64,000 nucleotides of DNA from Streptomyces spongiicola (lineage in GTDB: Bacteria > Actinomycetota > Actinomycetes > Streptomycetales > Streptomycetaceae). The stretch is from the NCBI RefSeq assembly GCF_003122365.1, contig NZ_CP029254.1:1875001-1939000 (forward strand), read 5' to 3'. Positions 54,205-62,850 of this stretch are shown here, in pieces. The notes beneath the pieces were generated by a model that did not search any database, was not told where the DNA came from, and saw nothing but the letters and a program-made list of their open reading frames with translations. Position 1 is the stretch's first letter. Each line of letters starts with the position of its first letter. Position numbers and translations under genes: made by a program.

Positions 54205-55086
54205 TCAGACGGCGGCGCGGCCACCGACGAGGCGGGGCAGCATACGGAAACCGATACCGCCGGCGATCATCGTCGCTGCACCGACCAGCAGGAACGTGGT
54301 CTCGGTGGCGCCGGTCTCAGCCAGCTCCTCCTTGGCCTTGCCCTGCTCGACCGGCTGCGAGCCGACGGAGTCGGTGTCGGTGTTGTCGACACACTCGGCG
54401 CCCTCGACGCTCACGGTGCAGCCGTCACCACCACCGGTCACGGCGGAGCCGCCGGTGGTGGTGGAGCCCCCGGTGCTGGAGGAACCGCCGGTGGTCACCG
54501 GTCCACCCGTGGTGGAACCGGTCGTGGCCGGGTCGCCAGTCGTGGCCCCGCCGTCCGCAGCACCGCCGTCGGTCGCCCCGCCGTCCGTCGCCCCGCCGTC
54601 CGCAGCGCCGCCGTCGGTCGCGCCACCGTCCGTCGCCCCGCCGTCCGTCGCCCCACCGTCCGTCGCCCCGCCGTCGGTCGCGCCACCGTCGGTCGCGCCG
54701 CCGTCCGTAGCCCCACCGTCGGTCGCGCCGCCGTCCGTAGCCCCACCGTCGGTCGCGCCGCCGTCCGCAGCACCGCCGTCCGTAGCACCGCCGTCCGTAG
54801 CGCCACCGTCCGCAGCACCGCCGTCCGTAGCGCCACCGTCCGTAGCGCCACCGTCCGTAGCACCGCCGTCCGTAGCACCAGCATCGACGCCACCGAGAGC
54901 GCCGCCGGTGTCATCCTCTTCCTGGATGCCGAGACCGATCTCGGCACCCTCCTGCGTCACCTCAGCGCCGGCGCTCAGGTCATCGTCGAAGGCCTGGGCC
55001 GCACCAGCGGCGGTCAGGGAAGCGCCCGCGGCGATCACCGCGCCGGCCGCGATCCGCGCGACGCGAACCCGCGTCTTCTTGATCAT
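54205..55086 (-). CDS. Sortase-anchored surface protein with DGGAT repeats
   Basis: 293 aa. Signal peptide ([25 protein letters not shown]), about 40 residues of acidic region, then about 22 copies of DGGA[T/A] (15-bp DNA repeats), Thr/Gly/Ser-rich segment, a short Cys pair region ([16 protein letters not shown]), then LAETG, a membrane span ([16 protein letters not shown]) and basic tail. LAxTG is the class E sortase motif of Streptomyces, so the protein is probably linked to peptidoglycan. No sortase is nearby. The repeat may extend the protein through the wall; length probably varies. Confidence 0.85.
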   Translation of the reverse strand: MIKKTRVRVARIAAGAVIAAGASLTAAGAAQAFDDDLSAGAEVTQEGAEIGLGIQEEDDTGGALGGVDAGATDGGATDGGATDGGATDGGAADGGATDGGATDGGAADGGATDGGATDGGATDGGATDGGATDGGATDGGATDGGATDGGATDGGATDGGAADGGATDGGATDGGAADGGATTGDPATTGSTTGGPVTTGGSSSTGGSTTTGGSAVTGGGDGCTVSVEGAECVDNTDTDSVGSQPVEQGKAKEELAETGATETTFLLVGAATMIAGGIGFRMLPRLVGGRAAV

Positions 55087-55408
55087 CTGCTGCTACCCCC
55101 AGTAGCTCATTCGTCGGTAGTGCAGCGTCAGGGGCGGTGACGGTCCAGGGGCCGCGTTTCCACTCCCCCGCTCACATCCGCCCCACAGGTACGCATGCCG
55201 CGCGACAGCTTTTCCAGTTTCCGCGGACGCGTCAAGTTCCATTGCGCGCGCGACGCCCGAAATAAGGCCAGTTGCCCGAGGCGGGAGCAGATAACTGTGA
55301 CGTAAGACGGTAACTACCGTCCTTTCAAGGCCAGTTGCCTTGTCGACAAAACGAGCGGTCAGCGGCTTTTCGCTTCCCGTCCGCGAATCACGGGGACGGC
55401 GACCGGAG
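55087..55408. promoter_or_regulatory. Upstream region of the surface protein gene with repeats
   Basis: Contains a 13-bp direct repeat AAGGCCAGTTGCC (55264-55276 and 55327-55339) flanking an inverted repeat GACGGT-AACT-ACCGTC (55306-55321). More AT-rich than its surroundings. Likely promoter/operator DNA. No gene seen. Confidence 0.4.
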
Positions 55409-55639
55409 TCACTCAGAGGCGATCGGCTGGGCCCTGAGAGAGTCGACGAAGGCCGTCCATGCGGTCGCGCCGAACACCACGGCGGGGCCATGGGGGTTCT
55501 TGCTGTCCCGGACGGGGACGCAGGCGGTGCATATGTCGCCGACTTCGAGGCAATCGCCGCTGCTGCCGCCGCTGTGGCTGGACTTGCGCCACTTCGGGGC
55601 GGTGCCGGTGCCGGGGGTGACGTGCTCACTGCTGTGCAT
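55409..55639 (-). CDS. DUF397 protein
   Basis: 76 aa. WRKSSHSGGSSGDCLEVGDI then VPVRDSKNPHGPAVVFGATAWTAFVDSLR is the DUF397 pattern. ATG 55639 overlaps the XRE stop by 14 nt. DUF397 partners of Scr1-type regulators are common in Streptomyces and may form toxin-antitoxin-like or signalling pairs. Confidence 0.9.
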   Translation of the reverse strand: MHSSEHVTPGTGTAPKWRKSSHSGGSSGDCLEVGDICTACVPVRDSKNPHGPAVVFGATAWTAFVDSLRAQPIASE

Positions 55640-56450
55640 GCTCGTACTCCTCTGCGACGGACCTGATCAGAGCCAGGGACTCGCGGTGCGAGAGCGCGTC
55701 CCCCAAGGCGTGATCGTATGCGACCTGGCAATCGCGCACCACGGACGGGACTTCGAGCACTCGCCCGGTCTTCAGACCCTCCACGTACGCGACAGGTGGC
55801 AGATCACTGAACCACATGAGCGATACGAAGCCCTCCACCAAGGCATGAAAACCGGCCGAGAAGGGGAGGACGTGCACTCGGATCCGTAGGCTCTCGCCCA
55901 GGTCGGCGAGATGCAGAAGTTGTTCGCTCATGATTGCCGAACCACCGATCGGGCATCGCAGCACCGCCTCGTCGAGCAGTGCCCAGAACACCGGCGAATG
56001 GAAGTCGTCGAGAATGCGGGCACGGGCGAGTCGCGTACCGAGGAGCCTGTCGCGTTCGGCCTCCGTCTTGGACGGGAAGCCCGAGCTGAGCACCTCACGT
56101 GCGTACGACTCCGTCTGGAGGACGCCCGGCACGAGCTTCGGCGCGTACTCCCGAATCGCCTTCGCCTGGCGTTCCAGTTCCAGCGCCTCCGCGAAGTGCT
56201 CCGCGACCTTGCCCTCCTTCAGCGACGGCAGGAACCGCTCGAAGAACCCTCCGCTGTCCATCACGCGATCAAGTCGGCGTGCGTCCTCGATGTCCGGTCT
56301 GCGCCTGCCCGCCTCGATGTGCGCGATGTGCGTGCGGGACATGACCACCCGCCGGCTCAACTCCTCCTGTGTGAGTCCGGCCGCCTCACGACGGCGCCTC
56401 AGCTCGGCCCCGTACGTCTCGCGGGACTTCGGGTTGTCCTCGATCGCCAT
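55626..56450 (-). CDS. XRE regulator, Scr1/DUF5753 type
   Basis: 274 aa. HTH (YGAELRRRREAAGLTQEELSRRVVMSRTHIAHIEAGRRRP) and DUF5753 domain (LVPGVLQTESYAREVLSSGFP, DFHSPVFWALLDEAVLRCPIGG). ATG 56450 with GGGGGAG upstream. Co-transcribed with DUF397. Adjacent to the four-precursor RiPP cluster but on its downstream side; a regulatory link is possible only. Confidence 0.9.
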   Translation of the reverse strand: MAIEDNPKSRETYGAELRRRREAAGLTQEELSRRVVMSRTHIAHIEAGRRRPDIEDARRLDRVMDSGGFFERFLPSLKEGKVAEHFAEALELERQAKAIREYAPKLVPGVLQTESYAREVLSSGFPSKTEAERDRLLGTRLARARILDDFHSPVFWALLDEAVLRCPIGGSAIMSEQLLHLADLGESLRIRVHVLPFSAGFHALVEGFVSLMWFSDLPPVAYVEGLKTGRVLEVPSVVRDCQVAYDHALGDALSHRESLALIRSVAEEYEHAQQ

Positions 56451-56785
56451 GTGCAACTCCCCCGGTGTGAGGCTGTGGTCGCCTCCATCACCACTACCGA
56501 GCGTAGAGCACGGAGTCTCTTTCCGTGACCGCAATCGGATGGCGGTCTGCGGATGGCCACCGGTCCCGCGGAGGACACGGAGACCGGCCCGGAGCGCGCG
56601 TGGGGAGTGTCGCGCCCCGGGCCGGCCATGGGGCCCGCGTCAGCCGCGGGCTCGGCCTGGAAGGGGCGGCCGGTCCCGCCCTTGTCGGGTGGGTTCCGGC
56701 CGCCCCGGCGGCCGGGACTTACTCAGGTGCCGGGCACGGGCCCGGTCACCGGCCGTCCGTCAGCGGCCTGTGGGACGGCACGCAC
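56451..56785. other. Gap between XRE regulator and RiPP precursors
   Basis: XRE promoter near 56451-56530. CGGCCGGTCCCGCCC and CCGCCCCGGCGGCCGGG can pair weakly, possibly terminating the precursor operon. No gene. Confidence 0.35.
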
Positions 56786-56971
56786 TCAGGCGCTGCTCGC
56801 CGTGCCCGCGCTGCTGAAGCATCCCGACGGCGTGGAGATGGAGCTGCCGGTGGCGGCGCAGCCCACGGTGCTGCCGGGCGAGTGGGACGTCGGCAGGACC
56901 TCCAGTTCCGGCGCCTCCTGGTCGAGGCGGAGGTCGAGTGCCAGGCCGGTGGCCGGGGTGATGTCGTTCAT
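56786..56971 (-). CDS. RiPP precursor peptide 4
   Basis: 61 aa. Leader with LALDLRLDQEAPELEVLPTS; core-like part HSPGSTVGCAATGSS then ISTPSGCFSSAGTASSA, with cysteines 38 and 51. ATG 56971 with GGGAGGG upstream. Last of four tandem precursors. Shares the ELEVLP leader motif and S-S ending; lacks the SCPA motif of the other three. Confidence 0.85.
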   Translation of the reverse strand: MNDITPATGLALDLRLDQEAPELEVLPTSHSPGSTVGCAATGSSISTPSGCFSSAGTASSA

Positions 56972-57129
56972 GTTTCCCTCCCGTATGACGGTGTGTGTGG
57001 GTGTGTTCGGGTGTCCGCCGGCGGACCGGCGGTGGTCGGCGATGTCTGCGGCAGGTCCTCGGACCCGCCGCGGACGCCCGGGCCGGCGGGGCGGACGGCT
57101 CGAACCCGTCGCCCGTGCCGTGCGCGGTT

Positions 57130-57309
57130 TCAGTGGCTGCTGGCGGTCGACCCGCTGCTGATCGTGGCGGCGGGGCAGGACGCGCAGCTGATGCTTCCCG
57201 CGCACCCGACGGAGCTGCCGGGGGCGTACTCGGCCGGCAGCACCTCCAGCTCGGGGCGCTCGCCCTCCAGCACGAGTTCCAGTACGTCGGTCTCGGGCAA
57301 CCTGTCCAT
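57130..57309 (-). CDS. RiPP precursor peptide 3
   Basis: 59 aa. Leader VLELVLEGERPELEVLPAEY; core-like APGSSVGCAGSISCASCP then AATISSGSTASSH, cysteines 36, 42, 45. ATG 57309 with GAGGAG 6 nt upstream. Richest in Cys of the four. Confidence 0.88.
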   Translation of the reverse strand: MDRLPETDVLELVLEGERPELEVLPAEYAPGSSVGCAGSISCASCPAATISSGSTASSH

Positions 57310-57360
57310 GATGTCTCCTCTACTGGTGTGACCGGCGGGTCCGCCGGCTCGTCTTCCGGT

Positions 57361-57391
57361 GGCCGGCCGGGGCCCGGTGGCCCGGCCGGCC
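57361..57391 (-). terminator. Hairpin between precursors 2 and 3
   Basis: 11-bp perfect stem GGCCGGCCGGG/CCCGGCCGGCC with 9-nt loop, between the two precursor genes. May tune relative precursor levels. Confidence 0.5.
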
Positions 57392-57405
57392 ATGGTGCGG
57401 GCGGG

Positions 57406-57564
57406 CTACTTGGAGCTCAGGGTGCTCGCGGTCCCCCAGGTCATGGCCGGGCAGGAACCGGAGCCGACGGTGGCGGCGGAGGAGACGTTGCCGGCCGAGT
57501 ACTCCTCGGGGAGCACCTCCAGCTCGGGCATCTCCTGGTCCAGACGCAGGTCGAGTTCGTTCAT
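57406..57564 (-). CDS. RiPP precursor peptide 2
   Basis: 52 aa. Leader MNELDLRLDQEMPELEVLP; core-like EEYSAGNVSSAATVGSG then SCPAMTWGTASTLSSK, with a single cysteine (38) and a tryptophan. ATG 57564 with AGGAGA upstream. Not listed by length-limited ORF calling; found by translation. One Cys allows at most one thioether ring. Confidence 0.88.
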   Translation of the reverse strand: MNELDLRLDQEMPELEVLPEEYSAGNVSSAATVGSGSCPAMTWGTASTLSSK

Positions 57565-57652
57565 TGCGGTCTCCTGTCATGTGGTGGGTGGTGCGGCTCC
57601 GGGGGTCCGGGGCCGCGGTCGGGTCCGTGCGGTCCGGCGCGGGCGATCCGTG

Positions 57653-57814
57653 TCAGGTGGAGCTGGCCGAGCCGGCGCTGCCGATGGAGCCCGCGGGGCA
57701 GGAGAAGGATCCGGCCGTGCTGGCGGTACCGGCGCAGTTGCCCGCGGACTGGGTGTCGGGGAGCACCTCGATCTCGAGGCTCTCCTGCTCGATGCGCAGG
57801 TCGAGTTCGTTCAT
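57653..57814 (-). CDS. RiPP precursor peptide 1
   Basis: 53 aa. Leader MNELDLRIEQESLEIEVLPD; core-like TQSAGNCAGTASTAGSF then SCPAGSIGSAGSASST, cysteines 27 and 39. ATG 57814 with AAAGGAA upstream. First precursor after the enzyme genes. Shares SCPA with precursors 2 and 3. Confidence 0.88.
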   Translation of the reverse strand: MNELDLRIEQESLEIEVLPDTQSAGNCAGTASTAGSFSCPAGSIGSAGSASST

Positions 57815-57843
57815 CACGCTGTTCCTTTCGTGATCTTCAGGCT

Positions 57844-57886
57844 GCGGCCCCGGGCGGGGCCGCTACGGCGCCCTTGCCGGGCGCCG
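57844..57886 (-). terminator. Double hairpin between the elimination enzyme gene and the precursors
   Basis: Two adjacent perfect 8-bp stems (GCGGCCCC/GGGGCCGC at 57844-57863; CGGCGCCC/GGGCGCCG at 57866-57886). Likely partial terminator after the enzyme operon; a promoter for the precursors may lie downstream of it. Confidence 0.55.
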
Positions 57887-57900
57887 GGTCTCGGGGCCCG

Positions 57901-58989
57901 CTAAGGGGCGGTCGCGCCGGGGGGCGCGTCGGGATGCGCCCGGGGTGGCACGGGGGGATCGGAGTGTTCCGCCCGAGCCGCCACCCGCCCGAGCACGGCC
58001 TCTTCGAGGGGGAGGAAGCCGAGCCGGTTGAGCGTCATGTGCATCTGCATCAGCAGCAGACGGGAGGCGACGGCATCGGGGTCGGCGGCCAGGGCTCGCC
58101 GCACACCGTCCGCGAGGTCGCGGCCCAGCGCGTCGGCGGCGGCGGCGGTCAGCGCGGGCACGGGTCCGGCGTCCGTACCGGCTACGGCGTCGGTACCGGC
58201 TACGGCGTCGGTACGGGCAACGGCGGCGGTACGGGCGTCCGTACCGGCGTCCGTACCGGCAACGGCGGCGGTGGGCAGCGCGGACACGGACGCGGACGCG
58301 GCGGCGGTACCGGCGGCGTCCGGCCGTGCTGCGGCCTCCCGGTCACCGGTGGACGGTCGTCCCCCCGACGGCCACCGTTCGGCGATCCGCTCGGTCTCCC
58401 GGAGCCAGGCCGGATCCCCGGCGAGCAGACCCGTCCAGTGGCCCCAGTGCAGCCGCCAGATCCGCTCGCGCTGCGTCCGGCCCAGCGTGCCCAGGCAGGA
58501 CCGCATCACCAGCACCGCGAGGTGTGCCCTGGCCGTGCGGTCCGGTCCGGTCGCCCGTACCGCGCCCAGGCTCAGCTCACTGCTCGCCTGGAAGACCTCC
58601 TCGGCGATACCGGCGGCCGCGGGAGATCCGTAGTAGTGGTGCTCCCGGCCGTAGAGGCCGAGGCTGAGCCGGCGACCGCCGTGACCGGGCAGGCCCTCCT
58701 CCGCCCGCGGGTGCAGCCGCTGGACCTCCCCCCGGGCGGGCGGGGGGACGTGCTCCTTCCACAGGGCGCGGCCGGCCTCCCAGCAGTCGTCGAGCACGGC
58801 CGGGGTGCCCCGGAAGCGAACCCGCAGATGCGGGCCGCTCGCGTCGGCGTAGCGGATGAAGAACCACCGCCGGACGCCCGCCCGTTCGGCCGCGTCGACC
58901 CAGCGGGGGACCAGGTCGGCCAGCAGGAGTTCGCCGTCCCGGTGCCCGGTGTGGTGGACCCGGGCGTAGAGCCATTCCTCGTTGGCCAT
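57901..58989 (-). CDS. SpaB_C / thiopeptide-type glutamate elimination enzyme
   Basis: 362 aa. Stand-alone SpaB_C domain: EEWLYARVHHTGHRDGELLLADLVPRW then RRWFFIRYADASGPHLRVRFRG, LGLYGREHHYYGSP, and TLNRLGFLPLEEAVLGR. In split LanB systems this protein removes glutamate to yield dehydroamino acids; a paralogue catalyses the [4+2] ring in thiopeptides, so either role is possible. The middle holds a low-complexity run (AGTDAGTDARTAAVARTDA) coded by tandem repeats at 58170-58270. ATG 58989, one base after the LanB stop. Confidence 0.88.
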   Translation of the reverse strand: MANEEWLYARVHHTGHRDGELLLADLVPRWVDAAERAGVRRWFFIRYADASGPHLRVRFRGTPAVLDDCWEAGRALWKEHVPPPARGEVQRLHPRAEEGLPGHGGRRLSLGLYGREHHYYGSPAAAGIAEEVFQASSELSLGAVRATGPDRTARAHLAVLVMRSCLGTLGRTQRERIWRLHWGHWTGLLAGDPAWLRETERIAERWPSGGRPSTGDREAAARPDAAGTAAASASVSALPTAAVAGTDAGTDARTAAVARTDAVAGTDAVAGTDAGPVPALTAAAADALGRDLADGVRRALAADPDAVASRLLLMQMHMTLNRLGFLPLEEAVLGRVAARAEHSDPPVPPRAHPDAPPGATAP

Positions 58990-58990
58990 C

Positions 58991-61711
58991 TCAGCTCCGC
59001 TCCCGGTCGTCGACCCGCGCCGGGCGGGCGAAGTGCACGCAGTGCTCGACCACCCGGGCGTCCGGTTCCGCCACTGCCGGGCGCAGCGGCAGGCACTCGG
59101 TGAACACCACCACCGTTTCCGGCCGTTCGGTCAGGCGGTCCAGCAGGTCGAGGCCGGTGGAGGAGGCGAAGGCCAGCCACAGGGGCTTACGGGCCCTGTC
59201 CCCGCGCCGCGGGACGCCGCTCTCACCCCTGACGTACACCTCGGCGGGCATGCCGTGTCCGCGCCGCCACGCGTCCGTCCGCTCCAGGAAGTCCGCCGTC
59301 TCCTCGCCCGGTTCCCGGCGCGGCACCTCGGACGCCTCCATCCGCCACCGCGCCCGCCGAACCGCCGCACCCGCCACGACGCGCCGGGCCGACACCGTGT
59401 GCCCCGTCTCCGCCGGGTCGTCCGGGCGGGTGCCGTCGGCGAGGCCCGGGGGCAGCCACCAGGGGTCCGCCAGGACGAGCAGGAACCGGGCCGCTCCGCC
59501 GACCAGATGGCGCGGGACGGTGCCGAGGTAGACGGGTGCCACCGGCGTACCGCTGCGGCGTCGCAGCTCCAGCGCGTTCGCCCGGCTGTCGTGCGCCAGT
59601 TCCAGTTCGTCCAGCGGTACGCACGGACCGGACCCGCGCGGCGCGGTGGGCCAGTGCAGCGACGTGGGGAGGACTCCGCAGCTGTCCCCCTGGAGGGGGT
59701 TGACCTCGCGGGCCGGGACGAACTCCAGGCACTCGGCGTCCGGATGCAGCGTGCGCACCCAGGCGCGGAGCCGTTCGGCGAAGCCGGCCCCGCGCGGACC
59801 CCCGGCGGAGTCGTACAGCCGGTGGAAGCGGGCGACCAGCCCGCCCGTACCCGACGAGACCTGGTTGACGACGAGGAGCGGGCCGCCGTCTCGCTCCTCG
59901 CAGTCCTGGTAGACGACCGCGACCGAGGGCAGGCAACTCGACCGCCCCGGACGGGCGGGGCGCGCCGTGCCGGGGGTGGGGCCGAGAGGGGCTCCGGGGT
60001 CCCCGGTGCCGGCGGGAGCACCGGGAGCACCGGGAGCACCGGGAGCACCGGGCCCGCCGGGAGCACCGGTACCAGCGGGAGCACCGGAGTCCCCGGGCCC
60101 GCCGGGAGCACAGGTGCCGGCGGGCCGGCCGGGGGCACCGGGCCCGCCGGGCACTCCGAACGCGGACAGCTCCTGGAAGAAGCCGAACACGTCGTCGCAG
60201 ACACCGTCCGGGCCGAACCGCGCCACGAACGCGTCGGTGAGCGCCTGGTACTCGGGAGACACCCGCAGGCTGTCGCACGCGGCCCCGGCATGGCGCCGCA
60301 GCACCGCGGCCCGCTCGTCGTCCCGGGCGCGGACCGGGAGGGCGCCCGCCCGGTCCTCGTAGACCAGGGTCACCTCGCGCAGCGGCCAGTCGTCCGCCGC
60401 GCCGAGCACGTCGAGGGCCTCCTCCAGCGCTTCGCGCAGCCGCACCAGGCCGGCGGCGCGGGCCGCCGGGCCGCCCCCGGCGATGGCCGCCAGCTCGGCC
60501 GTCGCGGTCAGCAGCAGCCCGGCCACCCGGCGGTCCGACGGATCGGGGGACGCGGCCAGTGCCGCGGCGACCCAGTCCGGGAGCCGGTCCTGCGGACAGG
60601 GGTCGTCGACGTCCAGCAGACCGGCCTCCAGATACCGGCCCAGCCGGACGGCGGGCAGCCCCCGCGGATCCCGCAGGGCGGCGAACAGGTCCTCCCTTCC
60701 GCGGGCGTCCAGGACCTCGTCGTCCGACCAGGCCCAGCCGTCCGTCACCGACTGCCTGGGCTCACTCAGCCGGGCGATGGGGCCCGCGGCGCGCAGGGAG
60801 CCGTTGACCCGCCAGCGGACCAGGCCGCGCACCCCGTCGCGGACCGCCGCGGCCCGCAGCAGCACCCGGCCGACCAGGGGGTGCAGGCAGACCCGGACCC
60901 GTGCGCCGTGGTCCGCTCCCGGGACGGCGACATGGGTGAGCGACGACAGCGGGCTGGCCTTGAGCGCGGACCGTACGGCGTATCCGTAGGCGGTGAGGCG
61001 CTCCCCCCGGTCCAGCGGCCGCCCGCCCGGCTGCCGCACCCGGCGGGAGAACACGGGTGAGACCAGCGCCAGCGCGCCGGACACCGCGGGCAGGCCCATG
61101 AGGTGCCGCAGCGTCCGCTCCTCGGCCGCCTCCGCGGCCCCGGCGCGCAGCCGCAGCAGCTGCCGCAGCCCGGCGAGGGCCCGGGCGCGTTCCGCCCAGC
61201 GATCCAGTGCCGAGGTCTCCCTCCCCGTCGGCGCGAGTACCCCGCGGACCTGCGCGAGCAGCTCCGGCGCCACCGGGTCCGGCCGTCCGGCGTGCGCGGC
61301 CCTCCGCCAGCGCAGCACCGACCGGCGCGCGCCGGTGGTCGGCATCAGCGGTACGGCGTCGTACAGCAGTCCGGTCACCGCCGGTGCGAGGGCGGCCAGT
61401 TCCCGGCGGGCCGCGGCGATCCGGTCCAGGACCTCGGCGACCTGCCCGGCCGCCAGGGGTGCCACGTCGGCTGCCGGCAGCCCGGCGACCCTGCTCAGCG
61501 CCGGGCCCTCGGCCAGGAGGTGTCCGGCGGCGGGTGCGTCCGCGGCCTGCGCCGCGGTCGCGGGACGCGGTGCCACCGCCGGGGCCTGCGCCGGGGTGGA
61601 AGACCTGGCCACCGCCGGGGCCTGCGCCGGGGCCACCGCCGGGGGTGGGGGCGAGGCCGGGGGCTGCGTCGAGGCCGGGGCCGGTTGCTGCCTCTCGGTC
61701 GAGGTCGTCAT
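58991..61711 (-). CDS. LanB-type glutamylation dehydratase (N-domain only)
   Basis: 906 aa. Lantibiotic dehydratase N-terminal domain without SpaB_C: RLTAYGYAVRSALKASPLSSLTHVAV (LanB signature), VTLVYEDRAGALPVRARDD, WWLPPGLADGTRP and LWLAFASSTGLDLLDRL. Needs glutamyl-tRNA; works with the SpaB_C protein next door. The first 90 residues are Pro/Ala/Gln repeats, and a collagen-like G-x-y insertion (GAPGAPGAPGAPAGTGDPGAP, cut here; about residues 515-575) interrupts the domain. ATG 61711 overlaps the M50 stop by one base (TGATG). Confidence 0.9.
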   Translation of the reverse strand: MTTSTERQQPAPASTQPPASPPPPAVAPAQAPAVARSSTPAQAPAVAPRPATAAQAADAPAAGHLLAEGPALSRVAGLPAADVAPLAAGQVAEVLDRIAAARRELAALAPAVTGLLYDAVPLMPTTGARRSVLRWRRAAHAGRPDPVAPELLAQVRGVLAPTGRETSALDRWAERARALAGLRQLLRLRAGAAEAAEERTLRHLMGLPAVSGALALVSPVFSRRVRQPGGRPLDRGERLTAYGYAVRSALKASPLSSLTHVAVPGADHGARVRVCLHPLVGRVLLRAAAVRDGVRGLVRWRVNGSLRAAGPIARLSEPRQSVTDGWAWSDDEVLDARGREDLFAALRDPRGLPAVRLGRYLEAGLLDVDDPCPQDRLPDWVAAALAASPDPSDRRVAGLLLTATAELAAIAGGGPAARAAGLVRLREALEEALDVLGAADDWPLREVTLVYEDRAGALPVRARDDERAAVLRRHAGAACDSLRVSPEYQALTDAFVARFGPDGVCDDVFGFFQELSAFGVPGGPGAPGRPAGTCAPGGPGDSGAPAGTGAPGGPGAPGAPGAPGAPAGTGDPGAPLGPTPGTARPARPGRSSCLPSVAVVYQDCEERDGGPLLVVNQVSSGTGGLVARFHRLYDSAGGPRGAGFAERLRAWVRTLHPDAECLEFVPAREVNPLQGDSCGVLPTSLHWPTAPRGSGPCVPLDELELAHDSRANALELRRRSGTPVAPVYLGTVPRHLVGGAARFLLVLADPWWLPPGLADGTRPDDPAETGHTVSARRVVAGAAVRRARWRMEASEVPRREPGEETADFLERTDAWRRGHGMPAEVYVRGESGVPRRGDRARKPLWLAFASSTGLDLLDRLTERPETVVVFTECLPLRPAVAEPDARVVEHCVHFARPARVDDRERS

Positions 61712-62850
61712 CACGCGCCCCCGAACAGCACCAGCAGGGAGCGTACGCAGAACACCGCGACGAGCAGCGCGTACGCCAGGCACACGACGCCGAACACCTG
61801 GTAGCGCAACTGCCGGGAGCGGCTCCGGACGGCGAGCCAGCTCGGCGGCGGCTCCCGCAGCACCCGGCACCGCAGAGCGGTGAAGGCGCGCGAGCGCAGG
61901 TTCAGTGTGCCCATCGCCGACTCCAGCGCGTGGTAGCCGTCGGTGGGGAGCAGCGGGTTGAGGTTCGCCAGCAACAGGCCGATCTGAATCCAGACCATCA
62001 GCACGCAGAGCTGCCCGAACCGGCCCTCGGCGTACATCGACAGCGCCGACCAGCCACCCAGCCACAGCACGTCCTGGGCCACTCCGGCCAGGGCGATGAC
62101 CACCCGGGACCCGCGGCCGGGAAGCCGGTGGGCGTCGGTGCGGTCCACATAGGCCACGGGAACCAGGTAGAAGAGGAGACCGACGCCGATCTCCCGGACG
62201 GGGACGCCGTAGTAGCGGCAGGCCAGTCCGTGGGCCAGTTCGTGCAGCGCGGTCTGGAGCAGCATGCTGGAGACGACGATCGTCCAGCCCCACACCGGGA
62301 GGGACAGGTCCGGCCCGCCGGACGCGAGGGGAGCGGCGAGCACCGACCCCGCGCCCCACACCGCGAAGACGGCGGCGGCCAGCCAGAGGACGCCGAACGG
62401 GAGCGGTGCGCGGCGGAGCAGCGCGGCGGGCGGGTCCAGCACGGCGCTGACCCCGGAGCCCACCAGCGGCCGGCGAGGCATGTGGCTGCGGCGCGCGAAA
62501 CGCACGGCCGAGGTGTCCCGGCCGCCGTCCGGCGGCACGGTGAGCAGCCCGGCGGCGCGCAGTTCCCCGAGGAAGTCCAGCACCACCTGCCGGGTGGAAC
62601 CGTCACCGCCTCCCGTGCGCGAGGCGCGGGCGGCGAACTCCCGCCCGGTCATGGATCCGTCGAGGGCCGTGAGGATCGCGGCCCCGCTCTTCGACAGCCG
62701 GGTGTAGTGGCCGCTGACCGGGTCGTAGGCGAGCGGTTCGTGGTGCAGGCCCTCGGTGATCTCGACGTCGGGGCGCATGGCCGGGCGCTCGGTGTCGAGC
62801 CAGGACGGCTCCGCGCTGCCGGAGGCGACGCCGGCGGACGGGGCGGCCAT
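61711..62850 (-). CDS. PqqD-like recognition domain fused to M50 membrane metalloprotease
   Basis: 379 aa. Residues of about 20-120 resemble a PqqD/RiPP recognition element (RPAMRPDVEITEGLHHEPLAY, YTRLSKSGAAILTALDGSMTG, VLDFLGELRAAGLLTV). The rest is a polytopic zinc metalloprotease with HELAHGLACRYYG (H-E-x-x-H), and NLNPLLPTDGYHALESAMG holding the third ligand motif N-x-x-P-x-x-x-x-D-G. It may cut the leader in or at the membrane while binding it through the first domain. ATG 62850, TGATG overlap with its neighbour. Confidence 0.85.
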   Translation of the reverse strand: MAAPSAGVASGSAEPSWLDTERPAMRPDVEITEGLHHEPLAYDPVSGHYTRLSKSGAAILTALDGSMTGREFAARASRTGGGDGSTRQVVLDFLGELRAAGLLTVPPDGGRDTSAVRFARRSHMPRRPLVGSGVSAVLDPPAALLRRAPLPFGVLWLAAAVFAVWGAGSVLAAPLASGGPDLSLPVWGWTIVVSSMLLQTALHELAHGLACRYYGVPVREIGVGLLFYLVPVAYVDRTDAHRLPGRGSRVVIALAGVAQDVLWLGGWSALSMYAEGRFGQLCVLMVWIQIGLLLANLNPLLPTDGYHALESAMGTLNLRSRAFTALRCRVLREPPPSWLAVRSRSRQLRYQVFGVVCLAYALLVAVFCVRSLLVLFGGA

